64,000 nucleotides of DNA from Bartonella sp. AR 15-3 (GTDB taxonomy: Bacteria; Pseudomonadota; Alphaproteobacteria; Rhizobiales; Rhizobiaceae): contig NZ_MUYE01000001.1 of NCBI RefSeq assembly GCF_002022445.1, positions 620,001 through 684,000 on the forward strand, given 5' to 3'. Positions 51,535 to 61,548 of the stretch are shown piece after piece (within the stretch, counting starts at the first letter, position 1; each line of letters opens with the position of its first letter). The notes below the pieces were generated by a model that saw only the letters and a program-made list of their open reading frames with translations, made no database searches and was not told where the DNA came from. The translations under genes were made by a program, and so were the position numbers.

Positions 51535-53346
51535 TTACTCACGCCACCAAGTTTGAAGGCGATAACCATATAATGATGTATATGTAGGATGTTTAAGGTA
51601 TGACCATCTTGCTACCCACTGTTTAGGTAAATGATAAAGCGGTATATAATAACTACCAGAAATCAAAATTCTATCTAAAGCACGCACAGCTGCAATAAAT
51701 TCAGCTTCTGAGCGTGCGTCAAGTATTGCCGTTATCATAGCATCTATAGCAGGATCAGAGGCTCCCGCAAAATTAAAACTTCCTTTCAAATTTCGAGAAA
51801 CAGAAGCCCACCGATTTATTTGTTCATTACCTGGTGACAGAGAATTTTTTAATTTGCCAATAATCATATCATAATCAAACATTCCTAAGCGATTTTGATA
51901 TTGACTATCATCAACAGTTCTTATTTCAACATCAATACCAAGACGTGATAAATTGCTCTGAAATGCAAGCGCAACTTTTTCTTCTTCAAGTGCTTGAGTC
52001 ATAATCTCAAATTTAAAAGGCAAACCATCAGGAGTGATAGCTTTATTGTTTTTTCTAGTAAAGCCTGCTTCTTCTAGAAGTGCCCAAGCCTTCTGAGCAA
52101 ATTGACGCTCCATACCTGAGCCATCTGTTTTGGGGATATGCCAATGTCCATTCATGACTTCAGGAAGAACAGCATCAGGATAAGGCGCTAAAAGTTCTTT
52201 TTCTTTTTCACTTGCTGGCTTTCCAATAGATGAGAGAACAGATCCATCCCAATAACCTTCTGTTCTAGTGTAGATACCATTAAAAAGGTGATGATTAACC
52301 CACTCAAAATCAAAAAGCATCGAAAGTGCTTGTCGTACTTTTCTATCTTTAAAAATAGAACGGCGTGTATTAAAAACAAAACCAATAAGATCAGCAGGTG
52401 TACCTTTCGAAAAATTTTCTTTTATAACTCGCCCTTCACGAACAGCTGGAAAATTATAGGAAAGTCGCCAGCGATTTGGATTGCCTTCAACGAAAATATC
52501 AATGAGTCCTTTTTTAAAAGCCTCAAAGTGTGCGGTATCATTGCGAAAATACTCTATTTGAATGGTATCAAAATTATTTAGTCCCTTATTAATAGGAAGA
52601 TCTTTACCCCAATAGTCAGGATTGCGTTTGTAGATAATTCGTTCACCTGGATCAACATGCTCAATAATATAAGGACCACTCCCTGGAATTTTAACTAAAC
52701 CGTTTTTTTCAAAATCATCAACATTAATAGCATGTTTTGGTAATATTGGCATTACACTTGCCAAAAGAAGTGGAAATTCACGGTCTTTAGAGTGTAAAAA
52801 ACATATTTTAATACCATGAGAGCCAATTTTTTCGATAGACTCTATGCGTTTCATATACCGGTCAAAAGGTGGTCTTCCCTTATCTTTCAGCAATTCGATT
52901 GTGAATAAAACATCTTCGACTGTTATAGATTTTCCATCTGAAAAACGAGCTTTTGGATTAAGAAAGAAAGTAATTTCAGTACGCTCATCATTTAATTCAA
53001 CTTTTTCTGCAAGAAGATTATATAATGTAAAGGCCTCATCACGAGAACGTACCATCATTGTTTCATAAACAAGGCCAGAAAATCGTTCATCAGCCACAAG
53101 ACCTTGTGCAGTTGTACGAAAACTACGGATGACGAATGGATTTAACCCATTAAATGTCCCAACGGCTCCATAGGTAATTTTTCCTTTTTTATTTGCATTA
53201 GGGTCAGCATAAGGAAAATAGTCAAAATTATCAGATAATTTTGGTGTTCCATGCATAGCAATACCTGTTGCTATGACATCATGGCAACAAAAGAAAATTA
53301 CAAAAGTAAGAAAAAATTTAAAGTAACGAGCATTATGGCATGACAT
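51535..53346 (-). CDS. Periplasmic peptide-binding protein, YejA/microcin C type
   Basis: An extracellular solute-binding protein family 5 member (603 residues), most like YejA, the receptor of the YejABEF oligopeptide/microcin C importer. Visible features are a signal peptide (hydrophobic FFLTFVIFFC; cleavage unclear), YFPYADPNANKKGKITYG, GTFNGLNPFV, ITFFLNPKARFSDGKSITVEDV, GSGPYIIEHVDPGERIIYKRNPDYWG, and a C-terminal RWSYLKHPTYTSLYGYRL. No permease or ATPase genes flank it, so it depends on a transporter encoded elsewhere. It is convergent with the secreted unknown protein. Confidence 0.87.
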   Translation of the reverse strand: MSCHNARYFKFFLTFVIFFCCHDVIATGIAMHGTPKLSDNFDYFPYADPNANKKGKITYGAVGTFNGLNPFVIRSFRTTAQGLVADERFSGLVYETMMVRSRDEAFTLYNLLAEKVELNDERTEITFFLNPKARFSDGKSITVEDVLFTIELLKDKGRPPFDRYMKRIESIEKIGSHGIKICFLHSKDREFPLLLASVMPILPKHAINVDDFEKNGLVKIPGSGPYIIEHVDPGERIIYKRNPDYWGKDLPINKGLNNFDTIQIEYFRNDTAHFEAFKKGLIDIFVEGNPNRWRLSYNFPAVREGRVIKENFSKGTPADLIGFVFNTRRSIFKDRKVRQALSMLFDFEWVNHHLFNGIYTRTEGYWDGSVLSSIGKPASEKEKELLAPYPDAVLPEVMNGHWHIPKTDGSGMERQFAQKAWALLEEAGFTRKNNKAITPDGLPFKFEIMTQALEEEKVALAFQSNLSRLGIDVEIRTVDDSQYQNRLGMFDYDMIIGKLKNSLSPGNEQINRWASVSRNLKGSFNFAGASDPAIDAMITAILDARSEAEFIAAVRALDRILISGSYYIPLYHLPKQWVARWSYLKHPTYTSLYGYRLQTWWRE

Positions 53347-53663
53347 AGAGTTTTTTTCCGTTATAATCTAACAACGATTCTTTAATTTTATTTCAAAGAT
53401 TAGAATATTTATGTTCAATTTAAAAAAAAAGCTAATAAGCTAAAAAAGTGTGCTATACATAGTATATAAAAAGTTAATTAGTTATTCAATGAGCTTTCTT
53501 ATTCTAGAGTTTACTTTTTTCTTTGTAGTAAAGTAAGTAAAATAAAGAAATACCATTGTATAATTTAATTATACTTGATTGAAAATTATATTTAATGTCC
53601 TATCTGAAAGTTATTATATCTTAGAAATTGTTCTGAAGGCCTATTGAAAGGATTAGCTTAATC
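53347..53663. other. Divergent intergenic region, YejA-like / IalB-like genes
   Basis: This 317-bp AT-rich region separates two divergent genes for exported proteins and should contain both promoters. I see no gene. It contains a perfect dyad at 53558-53574 (listed separately) and AAAGGAT before the IalB-like ATG. Confidence 0.5.
53558..53574. promoter_or_regulatory. 17-bp dyad, possible operator
   Basis: GTATAATT-T-AATTATAC is a perfect 8-bp inverted repeat with a 1-bp centre, about 90 bp upstream of the IalB-like start. It could be an operator for a dimeric regulator, but also contains a TATAAT-like -10 hexamer (53559-53564), so it may be promoter sequence. The very AT-rich background raises the chance of coincidence. 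Confidence 0.3.
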
Positions 53664-54281
53664 ATGGCGTATAAAAATACTTACTTTTTTGTTTCAGTGT
53701 TAGCTGGGGCTGTTGCTTTTTTTCTTGCTATCCATACTCCAGTAAATGCACAGAGTTTATCTCAAGGATGGTATAAAGTTTGCAACAAACAACATGATGT
53801 TGATATTTGTAATACGATGAACACAGTGGTATCAGATACCGGTCAGCCTTTGACAGCTATTAATTTAGTCGAAATAAAAGGCAAACAAAATGAACGACGC
53901 ATAGGTCTTCAAATACCTACGGGGCGTTTGTTACCAGAAGGTGTGCATATTCAAATTGGAGATGATTTCTCTAAAAAAATTCCTTATATTGTTTGTAATG
54001 CAACTAGCTGTATTGCCAACGATATTTTAGATGATAAGCTAATTTCTGCTATGAAAGCTGGTTCAAAAATGGTTATAACTACTGTTAATGTGCGTGGAAC
54101 AGCTAACCCTATAGAATTTTCTCTTAAGGGCTTTACTGCCGCATATACAGGGCCTGGTATAGATGAAAAAGCTTTTCAAGAAGAACAAATGAAATTACAA
54201 AAAGTTATTCAATCAAAGCAAAAAGAGATTGAAGATCGTATGAAAGCTGAACAAGAGAAAGCAAAACAAACAGTGAATTAA
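53664..54281 (+). CDS. IalB-family invasion-associated protein
   Basis: The 205-residue exported protein has a signal peptide (SVLAGAVAFFLAIHTPVNAQ, cleavage near VNA|Q) and an IalB-type domain: GWYKVCNKQHDVDICNT, RIGLQIPTGRLLPEGVHIQIGD, IPYIVCNATSCIANDILDDKLI and the conserved cysteines. IalB of Bartonella contributes to erythrocyte invasion. This gene is not in the ialA-ialB arrangement, so it is a paralogue. After the domain comes a charged tail, KVIQSKQKEIEDRMKAEQEK, likely helical. It is convergent with rne across a shared terminator. Its role in virulence is inference. Confidence 0.87.
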   Translation: MAYKNTYFFVSVLAGAVAFFLAIHTPVNAQSLSQGWYKVCNKQHDVDICNTMNTVVSDTGQPLTAINLVEIKGKQNERRIGLQIPTGRLLPEGVHIQIGDDFSKKIPYIVCNATSCIANDILDDKLISAMKAGSKMVITTVNVRGTANPIEFSLKGFTAAYTGPGIDEKAFQEEQMKLQKVIQSKQKEIEDRMKAEQEKAKQTVN

Positions 54282-54333
54282 AGAAAAAAATTTAAAAAGG
54301 TTGTCAATTTACCTTTTAATATTCATCTGTTTA

Positions 54334-54361
54334 AACCGCTATAAAATATTTTATAGCGGTT
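54334..54361. terminator. Bidirectional terminator between IalB-like gene and rne
   Basis: AACCGCTATAAAATATTTTATAGCGGTT is a perfect 28-bp palindrome given here by position: arms AACCGCTATAAA (54334-54345) and TTTATAGCGGTT (54350-54361). It lies 52 bp after one stop and 9 bp before the other, between convergent genes, with T-rich sequence on the plus-strand 3' side. This fits intrinsic termination in both directions. Confidence 0.7.
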
Positions 54362-54370
54362 CTTTATTAA

Positions 54371-56968
54371 TTATTTTTTTGAGAAAAAACCTTTACGTTT
54401 CCACCAACCTACACGCTCAGTTCTTTTATTAGTTTCAGCTTCTGATGATGTCACAATAGGTTCAGTAGATGTTATCGCAACTGAAGAAGAAATATGTTCA
54501 ACATTTTTTTCAATCACAGGTTCTTGTTCTGTCATTTCAGGCGTTTGTACAGATTTTTTAGTTGCTATTTTTCTTCGTATTTTCAATGTTAATTTTTTTG
54601 TATTTGTAGAAATCACTTCATTCGCGAGTTCATTTATTTCTTTTATTTTACTTTTCCGATTAGACTTGGTAACTAACTTTTCCTCAACAAGTTCTTGTTT
54701 TGGTGTTGTTATATTTTTGTTCTTTGTAAGGACTTGTTTATTTTGTAAAACTTCTGAAGATTTTACATTACGCTTTTTAGATTTAATAGCAGTAGAACTT
54801 TCTATAATTTCATTTTTCTGTGTACTGCTTAAATGGTTTTTATAGTGGCTGTCTTCATTGAAACCAACAGTCTCAGCGGCTGGAATCTTATGATACTGGT
54901 GATATTCTGCTTTAATTTCTTCTAAAGCTTTTTTAGCAAAATCTCCAACAGGCTCTGCATAGGAAACACGAGGCTGATAATTATTACTCTGATTACGCCG
55001 GCCTCCACGGCGTCCACGACGACGCCCGCGGCGATGAGTATCTTCACCATTGGGAGCATCATCTTTGTCAGTAGCAGAAGAAATACTATCATTATTAGAT
55101 TCAATCTGGTGCTTTTTACGCTGACGTTGTTTGTTGTTTTCAACGGTTTTGTTTTTAATTAGGACAGTATTTTCAATTTCTTTTATATCATTATCTTCAA
55201 TAACTGTTGAAGAAAAAGGATCTCCTTTTGCTATTGAGCTTTTAGAAATAGCAAAGTGTTGTGTTCCAACACTATCATCTGCTTCAATGTTAATACTGAG
55301 CCCAAAACGTGTTTCTAAATTAACAAGAATATGGCGTTTATGATTTAGTACATAGAGTGCTATTGTTAGGGGTGTGCGTACAATAATATTATGTTGTGAA
55401 TTGTGAAGTAAATATTCTTCAATTGAACGCATAACATGTAACGCGATCGATGATTCCGAGCGTATATTTCCGGTTCCAGCACAATGTGGGCAAGGTTGTG
55501 TAGTGCTTTCTAGAACGGATACACGAATACGTTGACGACTCATTTCCATAAGACCAAAATGTGAAATATGACCAACTTGAATGCGAGCGCGATCCTGCTT
55601 TAAACAATCTTTTAATTTTTTTTCAACAAGCTTAATATTCCGATTTTCTAGCATATCAATGAAATCAATTACAATTAAACCTGCAAGGTCACGCAAACGT
55701 AATTGGCGTGCTATTTCTTCTGCAGCTTCAAGATTAGTTTGTAAGGCTGTTTTTTCAACAGAATGCTCTTTAGTAGAGCGACCAGAATTTACATCAATAG
55801 CGACGAGTGCTTCTGTTTGGTTAATTACCAAATAACCTCCAGATTTTAAATTAACCTGCGGATGCAACATTTTATCAAGTTGAGTTTCGATATTATGATG
55901 CGTAAAAATAGGAGTAGTATCACGATAAGGTTGAACAACTTTCGCATGACTTGGTATGAGCATGCGCATAAAGTCTTTAGCTTCACGATATCCTTGATCT
56001 CCCGAAACAAGAATTTCATTAATATTTTTATCATAAAGATCACGAATAGAACGCTTTATAAGATTACTTTCTTCGTGAATTAAACACGGCGCCGTTGATT
56101 TAAGTGTTAAAGTGCGAATAGTATCCCATAGGCGCATGAGGTATTCATAATCACGTTTAATTTCAGCTTTTGTTCTATTTGCTCCAGCTGTTCGTAAAAT
56201 AACTCCCATACCTCTGGGAACTTCTAGTTCTTTTACAATATCTTTAAGACGTTTGCGATCTTGTATATTAGTGATCTTCCGTGAAATACCGCCACCTCGA
56301 GCTGTGTTAGGCATTAAAACAGAATAGCGACCCGCTAGAGACAAATAAGTCGTGAGTGCTGCGCCTTTATTACCACGCTCTTCTTTGATTACTTGAACTA
56401 ATAAAATTTGACGGCGCTTAATGACTTCTTGAATTTTATATTGACGACCCTGTTTACGCGGATAGGCAGGTAATTCTTCAAGTGCATCTTCTGCTCCAAC
56501 CATTTCGATATCATCATTGGAAAAATCCAGTATTTCTTCAACATCATCAGCTATAATTTCTTCAGATATAAGATCGTTTTCAATATTCGTTGCTATAACT
56601 TTATTATTTTTATTTTTTTTTAAGCGTTTTTTATTGAGGGTTGTTTCCTCAATGGGAGCATCCTCATAATTTTCATTAATAACAGCTTTCTCCTCTTCAA
56701 GGAGAGCAAGACGATCGGCAACAGGAATTTGATAATAATCAGGATGAATTTCGGCAAAGGTTAAAAAACCATGGCGATTACCACCATATTCAATAAAAGC
56801 AGCTTGTAGCGATGGTTCTATACGCGTAATACGCGCTAAATAAATATTCCCTTTAAGTTGTTTTTTATGTTCTGACTCAAAGTCAAGTTCTTCAATTTTA
56901 TTACCATGAACGACAACAACACGTGTTTCCTCTGGATGAGAGGCATCGATAAGCATTTTGTTTGACAT
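54371..56968 (-). CDS. rne: Ribonuclease E
   Basis: RNase E is the main endoribonuclease and degradosome scaffold. The 865-residue protein has an S1 domain near residues 36-95 and the catalytic domain with AIDVNSGR and LIVIDFIDM (metal-binding aspartates), the zinc-link CPHCAGTG and a long low-complexity C-terminal half. In that half RRGRRRGRRGGRR (around residue 650) is a probable RNA-binding stretch. The tail ends GWWKRKGFFSKK, a conserved alphaproteobacterial end that likely binds a partner. A 576-bp region precedes it, suggesting a long leader. Confidence 0.95.
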   Translation of the reverse strand: MSNKMLIDASHPEETRVVVVHGNKIEELDFESEHKKQLKGNIYLARITRIEPSLQAAFIEYGGNRHGFLTFAEIHPDYYQIPVADRLALLEEEKAVINENYEDAPIEETTLNKKRLKKNKNNKVIATNIENDLISEEIIADDVEEILDFSNDDIEMVGAEDALEELPAYPRKQGRQYKIQEVIKRRQILLVQVIKEERGNKGAALTTYLSLAGRYSVLMPNTARGGGISRKITNIQDRKRLKDIVKELEVPRGMGVILRTAGANRTKAEIKRDYEYLMRLWDTIRTLTLKSTAPCLIHEESNLIKRSIRDLYDKNINEILVSGDQGYREAKDFMRMLIPSHAKVVQPYRDTTPIFTHHNIETQLDKMLHPQVNLKSGGYLVINQTEALVAIDVNSGRSTKEHSVEKTALQTNLEAAEEIARQLRLRDLAGLIVIDFIDMLENRNIKLVEKKLKDCLKQDRARIQVGHISHFGLMEMSRQRIRVSVLESTTQPCPHCAGTGNIRSESSIALHVMRSIEEYLLHNSQHNIIVRTPLTIALYVLNHKRHILVNLETRFGLSINIEADDSVGTQHFAISKSSIAKGDPFSSTVIEDNDIKEIENTVLIKNKTVENNKQRQRKKHQIESNNDSISSATDKDDAPNGEDTHRRGRRRGRRGGRRNQSNNYQPRVSYAEPVGDFAKKALEEIKAEYHQYHKIPAAETVGFNEDSHYKNHLSSTQKNEIIESSTAIKSKKRNVKSSEVLQNKQVLTKNKNITTPKQELVEEKLVTKSNRKSKIKEINELANEVISTNTKKLTLKIRRKIATKKSVQTPEMTEQEPVIEKNVEHISSSVAITSTEPIVTSSEAETNKRTERVGWWKRKGFFSKK

Positions 56969-57544
56969 AAGTTAAAATCCTGAAGGCGACATGTATAACT
57001 TTATTTAAATAAACAGTATAATTATTTGCAAAAATAAAGAGCTGTCTGCCATAAAAAAGGGAGGCCGATATAGCTAAACAGACTGGCATATGCAAACACA
57101 TTACAGCATTTACTTTCATTGCTCTTGTCTGTTTTATATGACTCATATTTTTAAGTCTCCGGCAAAACAATTTCGATAATAGTTTGGATAACCAAACCAA
57201 CGAATCTTAAATCACGAATCCTACTGTATTGAGGAATAAAGACTTTTTACTTATAAAAAGCATAAACGCATAGTATGCGATAAATCTTTTAAAGACAACT
57301 TAATATGAATTATCAATAATTTTACCAATACTAGATAGTTACATCACCTAAGAATCTTAATATATTCTTTTATGTTGATATTATGCTTTTGGCAAGTGAT
57401 AATGTAATTTCTGAATAATACAATATAATCACTGTCTTAAATTTGATTTTTTTGATATTTTGTGGCTAAAAGATTCAATGCTTAAATTTAAAAAATAATA
57501 TATACTTTAAAATTAATAGAAAATACAAAAAAAGCATTTCACTT
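56969..57544. other. Divergent intergenic region and probable rne leader
   Basis: 576 bp separate the divergent rne and amiC starts. On the minus strand a reading frame at 57200-56901 overlaps the rne start but has no good start or family features, so I reject it. Near 57182-57197 the 6-bp stem GTTTGG/CCAAAC with loop ATAA forms a hairpin on either strand. A long structured 5' leader would fit autoregulation of rne, known in other bacteria, but that is inference. Confidence 0.4.
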
Positions 57545-58774
57545 ATGATTAAAAGATTCTTTAATAAAAAGCCAAAAATTGGTTATAGAAATGTTTTTTT
57601 GCATCTTATATGCTATTTACTACTTTTTTTAATGTATCAGCCTCATATTCAAGCTGCTAACGCATTAAAATTTATTAATTTGCAAACCGTTAATGTTAAT
57701 TCGTCTACACGTATTATTGCACTTTTTAATGCTGAACCAAATTTTTATTTAGAGATTTTAAATACGCCTACGCGTCTGGTTATTAATTTACCTATAGTTG
57801 ATTTTTCAGCACAAGATAAATCTCTAAACAAAAAAAATATTTTGTCAGATATGCTATTAGATGTACATTATGATTTTTCTGATATGCGAGATTCACGTAT
57901 TATTCTTACAAGCAAAACTGCCTTTTCTATAAAAAATAGTAGAGTAGAAAAATTAGATAATGGTTTATGGCAAATATTAATTGATATTACTCAAAGTTCA
58001 GAGAAAGCTTTTAACGAATCACTACAAACTCAAGAAACAATTTATCGTGATATAAAAAAACGAATAAGTTCAGAAAGTCATTTTCGCGTTGTTCTTGATC
58101 CTGGTCATGGCGGAATTGATAGTGGAGCAAAAGGTTTTACTGGAGTTTTAGAAAAAAATATAACGCTTGTTTTTGCTCGTGCATTACGGGAGGAATTAAA
58201 AAAAGACTCTAATATTCAGATTATCTTAACACGTGACTCTGACGAATTTTTAAGGTTAAGCGAAAGAGTCAAAAAAACACAAGATTTTGACGCTGATCTT
58301 TTTATATCCATTCATGCAGATAGCATTAATATTCCTTCTCTTCGTGGTGTTACAGTATATACTCTCTCTGATAAAGCCTCTGACGCTATTGCAAAGTCTT
58401 TAGCTGATCATGAAAATAAAGTAGATTTTCTTGATGGATTAATAGCAGAAGAAGCAGCTGAAGTTACAGATATTTTAATTGATCTTATTCGACGTGAAAC
58501 TCAGATATTCTCAGTTGATTTTGCTAATCGTGTTATTTTAAATTTATCGAAAAATAAAATCAATTTGATAAATAAACCTCATCGATATGCTGATTTTTTA
58601 GTTTTAAAAGCTTCATATATCCCTTCTATTTTGATAGAGATAGGTTATTTATCTAATAAAGAAGATGAACAATTACTAAATGATTCCCAATGGAGAAAAA
58701 AAATGGTTACTGCTATCGCTAACTCTATTCGCCAATTTGCAGCAGATCGGCAGAAAACTACACAATCTCTTTAA
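57545..58774 (+). CDS. amiC: N-acetylmuramoyl-L-alanine amidase (AmiC type)
   Basis: The amidase cleaves the bond between MurNAc and the stem peptide during daughter-cell separation. The 409-residue protein has an N-terminal hydrophobic export segment (FLHLICYLLLFLMYQPHIQA), an AMIN domain (about residues 40-150) that directs it to septal peptidoglycan, and an Amidase_3 catalytic domain with VVLDPGHGGIDSGAKG, LTRDSDEFLRLSERV, FISIHADS and SILIEIGYLSN, which hold the zinc ligands and catalytic Glu. The block at about residues 280-330 resembles the autoinhibitory insert of AmiB/AmiC. Confidence 0.93.
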   Translation: MIKRFFNKKPKIGYRNVFLHLICYLLLFLMYQPHIQAANALKFINLQTVNVNSSTRIIALFNAEPNFYLEILNTPTRLVINLPIVDFSAQDKSLNKKNILSDMLLDVHYDFSDMRDSRIILTSKTAFSIKNSRVEKLDNGLWQILIDITQSSEKAFNESLQTQETIYRDIKKRISSESHFRVVLDPGHGGIDSGAKGFTGVLEKNITLVFARALREELKKDSNIQIILTRDSDEFLRLSERVKKTQDFDADLFISIHADSINIPSLRGVTVYTLSDKASDAIAKSLADHENKVDFLDGLIAEEAAEVTDILIDLIRRETQIFSVDFANRVILNLSKNKINLINKPHRYADFLVLKASYIPSILIEIGYLSNKEDEQLLNDSQWRKKMVTAIANSIRQFAADRQKTTQSL

Positions 58775-58915
58775 GTATATAGGGTGATAGAGTGAATAAT
58801 ATTAATATCTTATATGAAAACAAATAATAGTCTTATATTTGTCTCAATATTGGTAAAAATTACACTTTATTAGCGGTAAATTAAAGTATGTTCCGTCTGA
58901 TAAATTTAAAAGAGA

Positions 58916-61396
58916 GTGATACCCATTTCAATGATAATTTTTTTTAGATGTTTTTTGAGTTTTTCTAAAGTTATTGCGCTTTGTGGAATAATGATGTGGG
59001 TAATAATGACTCCTAATCAAGCTAAAGAGCTTCCTGATTATGAGGTGCTTTCATTATATGAGCCACCTGTGATGACTCGTGTTCATGCTGCGACTGGTCA
59101 TCTTATGGCCGAATTTGCTAACAAATATCGCCTTTATTTACCTATCAAAACAATACCGAGAATTCTTAAAGAAGCTTTTATTGCAGCTGAAGATAAAAAT
59201 TTTTATCATCATTTTGGCTTAGATCCTGCTGGGCTTTTTAGAGCTCTAATCAAAAACATTATGAATATTGGTTCTGGCCAACGTCCGCAAGGAGCTTCAA
59301 CTATTACACAGCAGGTTGCTAAAAACTTTTTTTTAAGCTCAGATGCAACATTTGAGCGTAAATTAAAAGAAGCCATCTTAGCAATGCGTATTGAAAAAAC
59401 TTATTCAAAAGATCATATTCTTGAACTTTATCTCAATGAAATTTACCTTGGTCGTGGTACTTATGGTGTTGCGGCAGCATCATTGACCTATTTTAATAAG
59501 CCTGTGAGTGAACTTACTTTAGAAGAATGTGCTTATTTGGCGGCTCTTCCTAAAGGTCCAGCAAATTACGATCCATTCAAGCATATACAGCGCGCCATTG
59601 AACGGAGAAATTGGGTTATAGATAGAATGGTTGCAAATGGATATGTAACGCCAGAACGAGGTGAGAAAGCTAAAGAAAAGCCTTTGGGAACAGTGATACG
59701 CGGTCGTGATAGCTATGTTTTTGCTGCTGATTATTTTACCGAAGAAATACGCCGTCATTTAATGAATCTCTATGGAACCAAAACACTTTATGAAGGTGGG
59801 CTTTCAGTTCGTGCAACACTTGATCCAAATTTTCAACTTATTGCACAACGTTCTTTGAGAAATGGTTTAATTAGATTTGATCATTTGCAAGGATGGCGTG
59901 GGCCTTATAAACATATCAATATCCAAGATAATTGGGATATTGTACTCAAAGGTATTGCTAGATTAAGTGATGTACCTGAATGGCGTTTAGCGGTTGTTCT
60001 TTCTACTGACATTAATACAGTAAAAATTGGTTTACAGCCACAGCATCAAAATTCAGGTTTATTATCACAAAAAAAAGAAATTGCTACATTATCCGAATCT
60101 GAATCAAAATGGGCACTGAGTGTTATTGACAAAAATGGTAATCGGAAAACTGTTCAGAGTTTATCGAGTGTCTTGCAGGTTGGAGATGTTATTTTTGTCG
60201 AAAAAATATCAAATAGTAATAATACTTATCGTTTACAACAAATCCCAAAAATTGAAGGGGCTATTGTTGCTATGGAACCTCATACAGGACGTGTTCTTGC
60301 AATGGTAGGGGGGTTTTCCTTTTCTGAATCTCAATTTAATCGTGCAACGCAAGCTTATCGCCAAACAGGTTCTGCTTTTAAGCCCTTTGTTTTTGCCGCA
60401 GCGCTTGACAATGGATATACACCAGCATCAGTAATTTTAGATGGTCCCGTTGAAGTACGTCAAACTAATGGGCAAATCTGGCGACCTAAAAATTATGGTG
60501 GTACATTTGCAGGACCTTCTACATTACGTTATGGAATTGAACACTCTCGTAATCTTATGACTGTGCGGCTTGCCAATGATATGGGCATGTCTATTGTTGC
60601 TGAGTATGCAGAACGTTTTGGTCTTACAGATAAATTGCAACCTTATCTTCCCATGGCTTTAGGAGCTGGAGAAACAACACTTTTAAAGATGGTAACAGCT
60701 TATTCAGTTATTGCTAATGGTGGACGTTCTATTAAACCTTCTCTTATAGATCGAATTCAAGATCGTTACGGCAGAACTATTTACCGTCACGATAACCGTC
60801 TATGTGAGAATTGTAATGTTCAATCGTGGGATAATCAAAGCGAACCGACATTAATCGATGAACGAGATCAAGTTCTTGATTCTATGACAGCTTATCAAAT
60901 TACATCTATGATGGAAGGAGCTGTTCAACGTGGGACAGCTGCACGTTTACGTTATCTTAATCGGCATATCGCTGGTAAAACGGGTACAACCAATAATTCT
61001 AAGGATATATGGTTCGTAGGATTTACACCTAACCTTGTTGTTGGTGTTTTCATGGGATATGATCAACCAGCTTCATTGGGATATAACGAAACAGGAAGTT
61101 CATTAGGAGTACCAGTCTTTGGTGAATTTATACAAGCTGCTCTGCAAGGCAAACCAGACGTGCCGTTTAAAGTGCCAGAAGATATGATTTTAATGCCAAT
61201 TAATCGCAAAACAGGTATGCTTGCTCAAGCAGGAGATAACGATGTTATCATAGAAGCATTTAAACCAGGAACTGGTCCTGCTGATATATATCAAGTGATT
61301 GGTGGAACAGACTTTTTTCAAGAAGGGGTTCCAGCCGTCACTACTTCTCCACAAGTTAATAAAGCTCTTCAAGATGGTAGCGGTGGATTATATTGA
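58916..61396 (+). CDS. mrcA: Penicillin-binding protein 1A
   Basis: PBP1a is a bifunctional peptidoglycan glycosyltransferase/transpeptidase anchored in the inner membrane. The 826-residue protein has one N-terminal helix (IALCGIMMWVIM), the GT51 domain with AAEDKNFYHHFGLDPAG, QGASTITQQVAKNFFL and EIYLGRGTYGVAAAS, and the transpeptidase with SxxK in TGSAFKPF, SxN in HSRNLM and KTGTTNNSKD. The start MIPISM at 58916 is a non-ATG; an ATG at 58931 is also possible. It is 141 bp after amiC and 152 bp before prfB, a cell-wall pair. Confidence 0.95.
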   Translation: MIPISMIIFFRCFLSFSKVIALCGIMMWVIMTPNQAKELPDYEVLSLYEPPVMTRVHAATGHLMAEFANKYRLYLPIKTIPRILKEAFIAAEDKNFYHHFGLDPAGLFRALIKNIMNIGSGQRPQGASTITQQVAKNFFLSSDATFERKLKEAILAMRIEKTYSKDHILELYLNEIYLGRGTYGVAAASLTYFNKPVSELTLEECAYLAALPKGPANYDPFKHIQRAIERRNWVIDRMVANGYVTPERGEKAKEKPLGTVIRGRDSYVFAADYFTEEIRRHLMNLYGTKTLYEGGLSVRATLDPNFQLIAQRSLRNGLIRFDHLQGWRGPYKHINIQDNWDIVLKGIARLSDVPEWRLAVVLSTDINTVKIGLQPQHQNSGLLSQKKEIATLSESESKWALSVIDKNGNRKTVQSLSSVLQVGDVIFVEKISNSNNTYRLQQIPKIEGAIVAMEPHTGRVLAMVGGFSFSESQFNRATQAYRQTGSAFKPFVFAAALDNGYTPASVILDGPVEVRQTNGQIWRPKNYGGTFAGPSTLRYGIEHSRNLMTVRLANDMGMSIVAEYAERFGLTDKLQPYLPMALGAGETTLLKMVTAYSVIANGGRSIKPSLIDRIQDRYGRTIYRHDNRLCENCNVQSWDNQSEPTLIDERDQVLDSMTAYQITSMMEGAVQRGTAARLRYLNRHIAGKTGTTNNSKDIWFVGFTPNLVVGVFMGYDQPASLGYNETGSSLGVPVFGEFIQAALQGKPDVPFKVPEDMILMPINRKTGMLAQAGDNDVIIEAFKPGTGPADIYQVIGGTDFFQEGVPAVTTSPQVNKALQDGSGGLY

Positions 61397-61548
61397 TTTG
61401 AAAAAAATTCTTTTGATAGGCTAACAGATATGAATAATATTCGCCGTGTTGTTCATAATTGAGATGTAATAAATAACTTTGTAAAATTATTAGAATAAAA
61501 AATTCAAAAAAATTATTATTTTAAAAATAATGACTAAGGTATTAAATT

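Noticed and set aside
56901-57200. 99-codon minus-strand frame upstream of rne, beginning MVWLSKLLSKLF
   Set aside because: It overlaps the rne start in another frame, lacks a ribosome-binding site and has a cysteine-rich, low-plausibility C-terminus made of the rne 5' coding region read out of frame.
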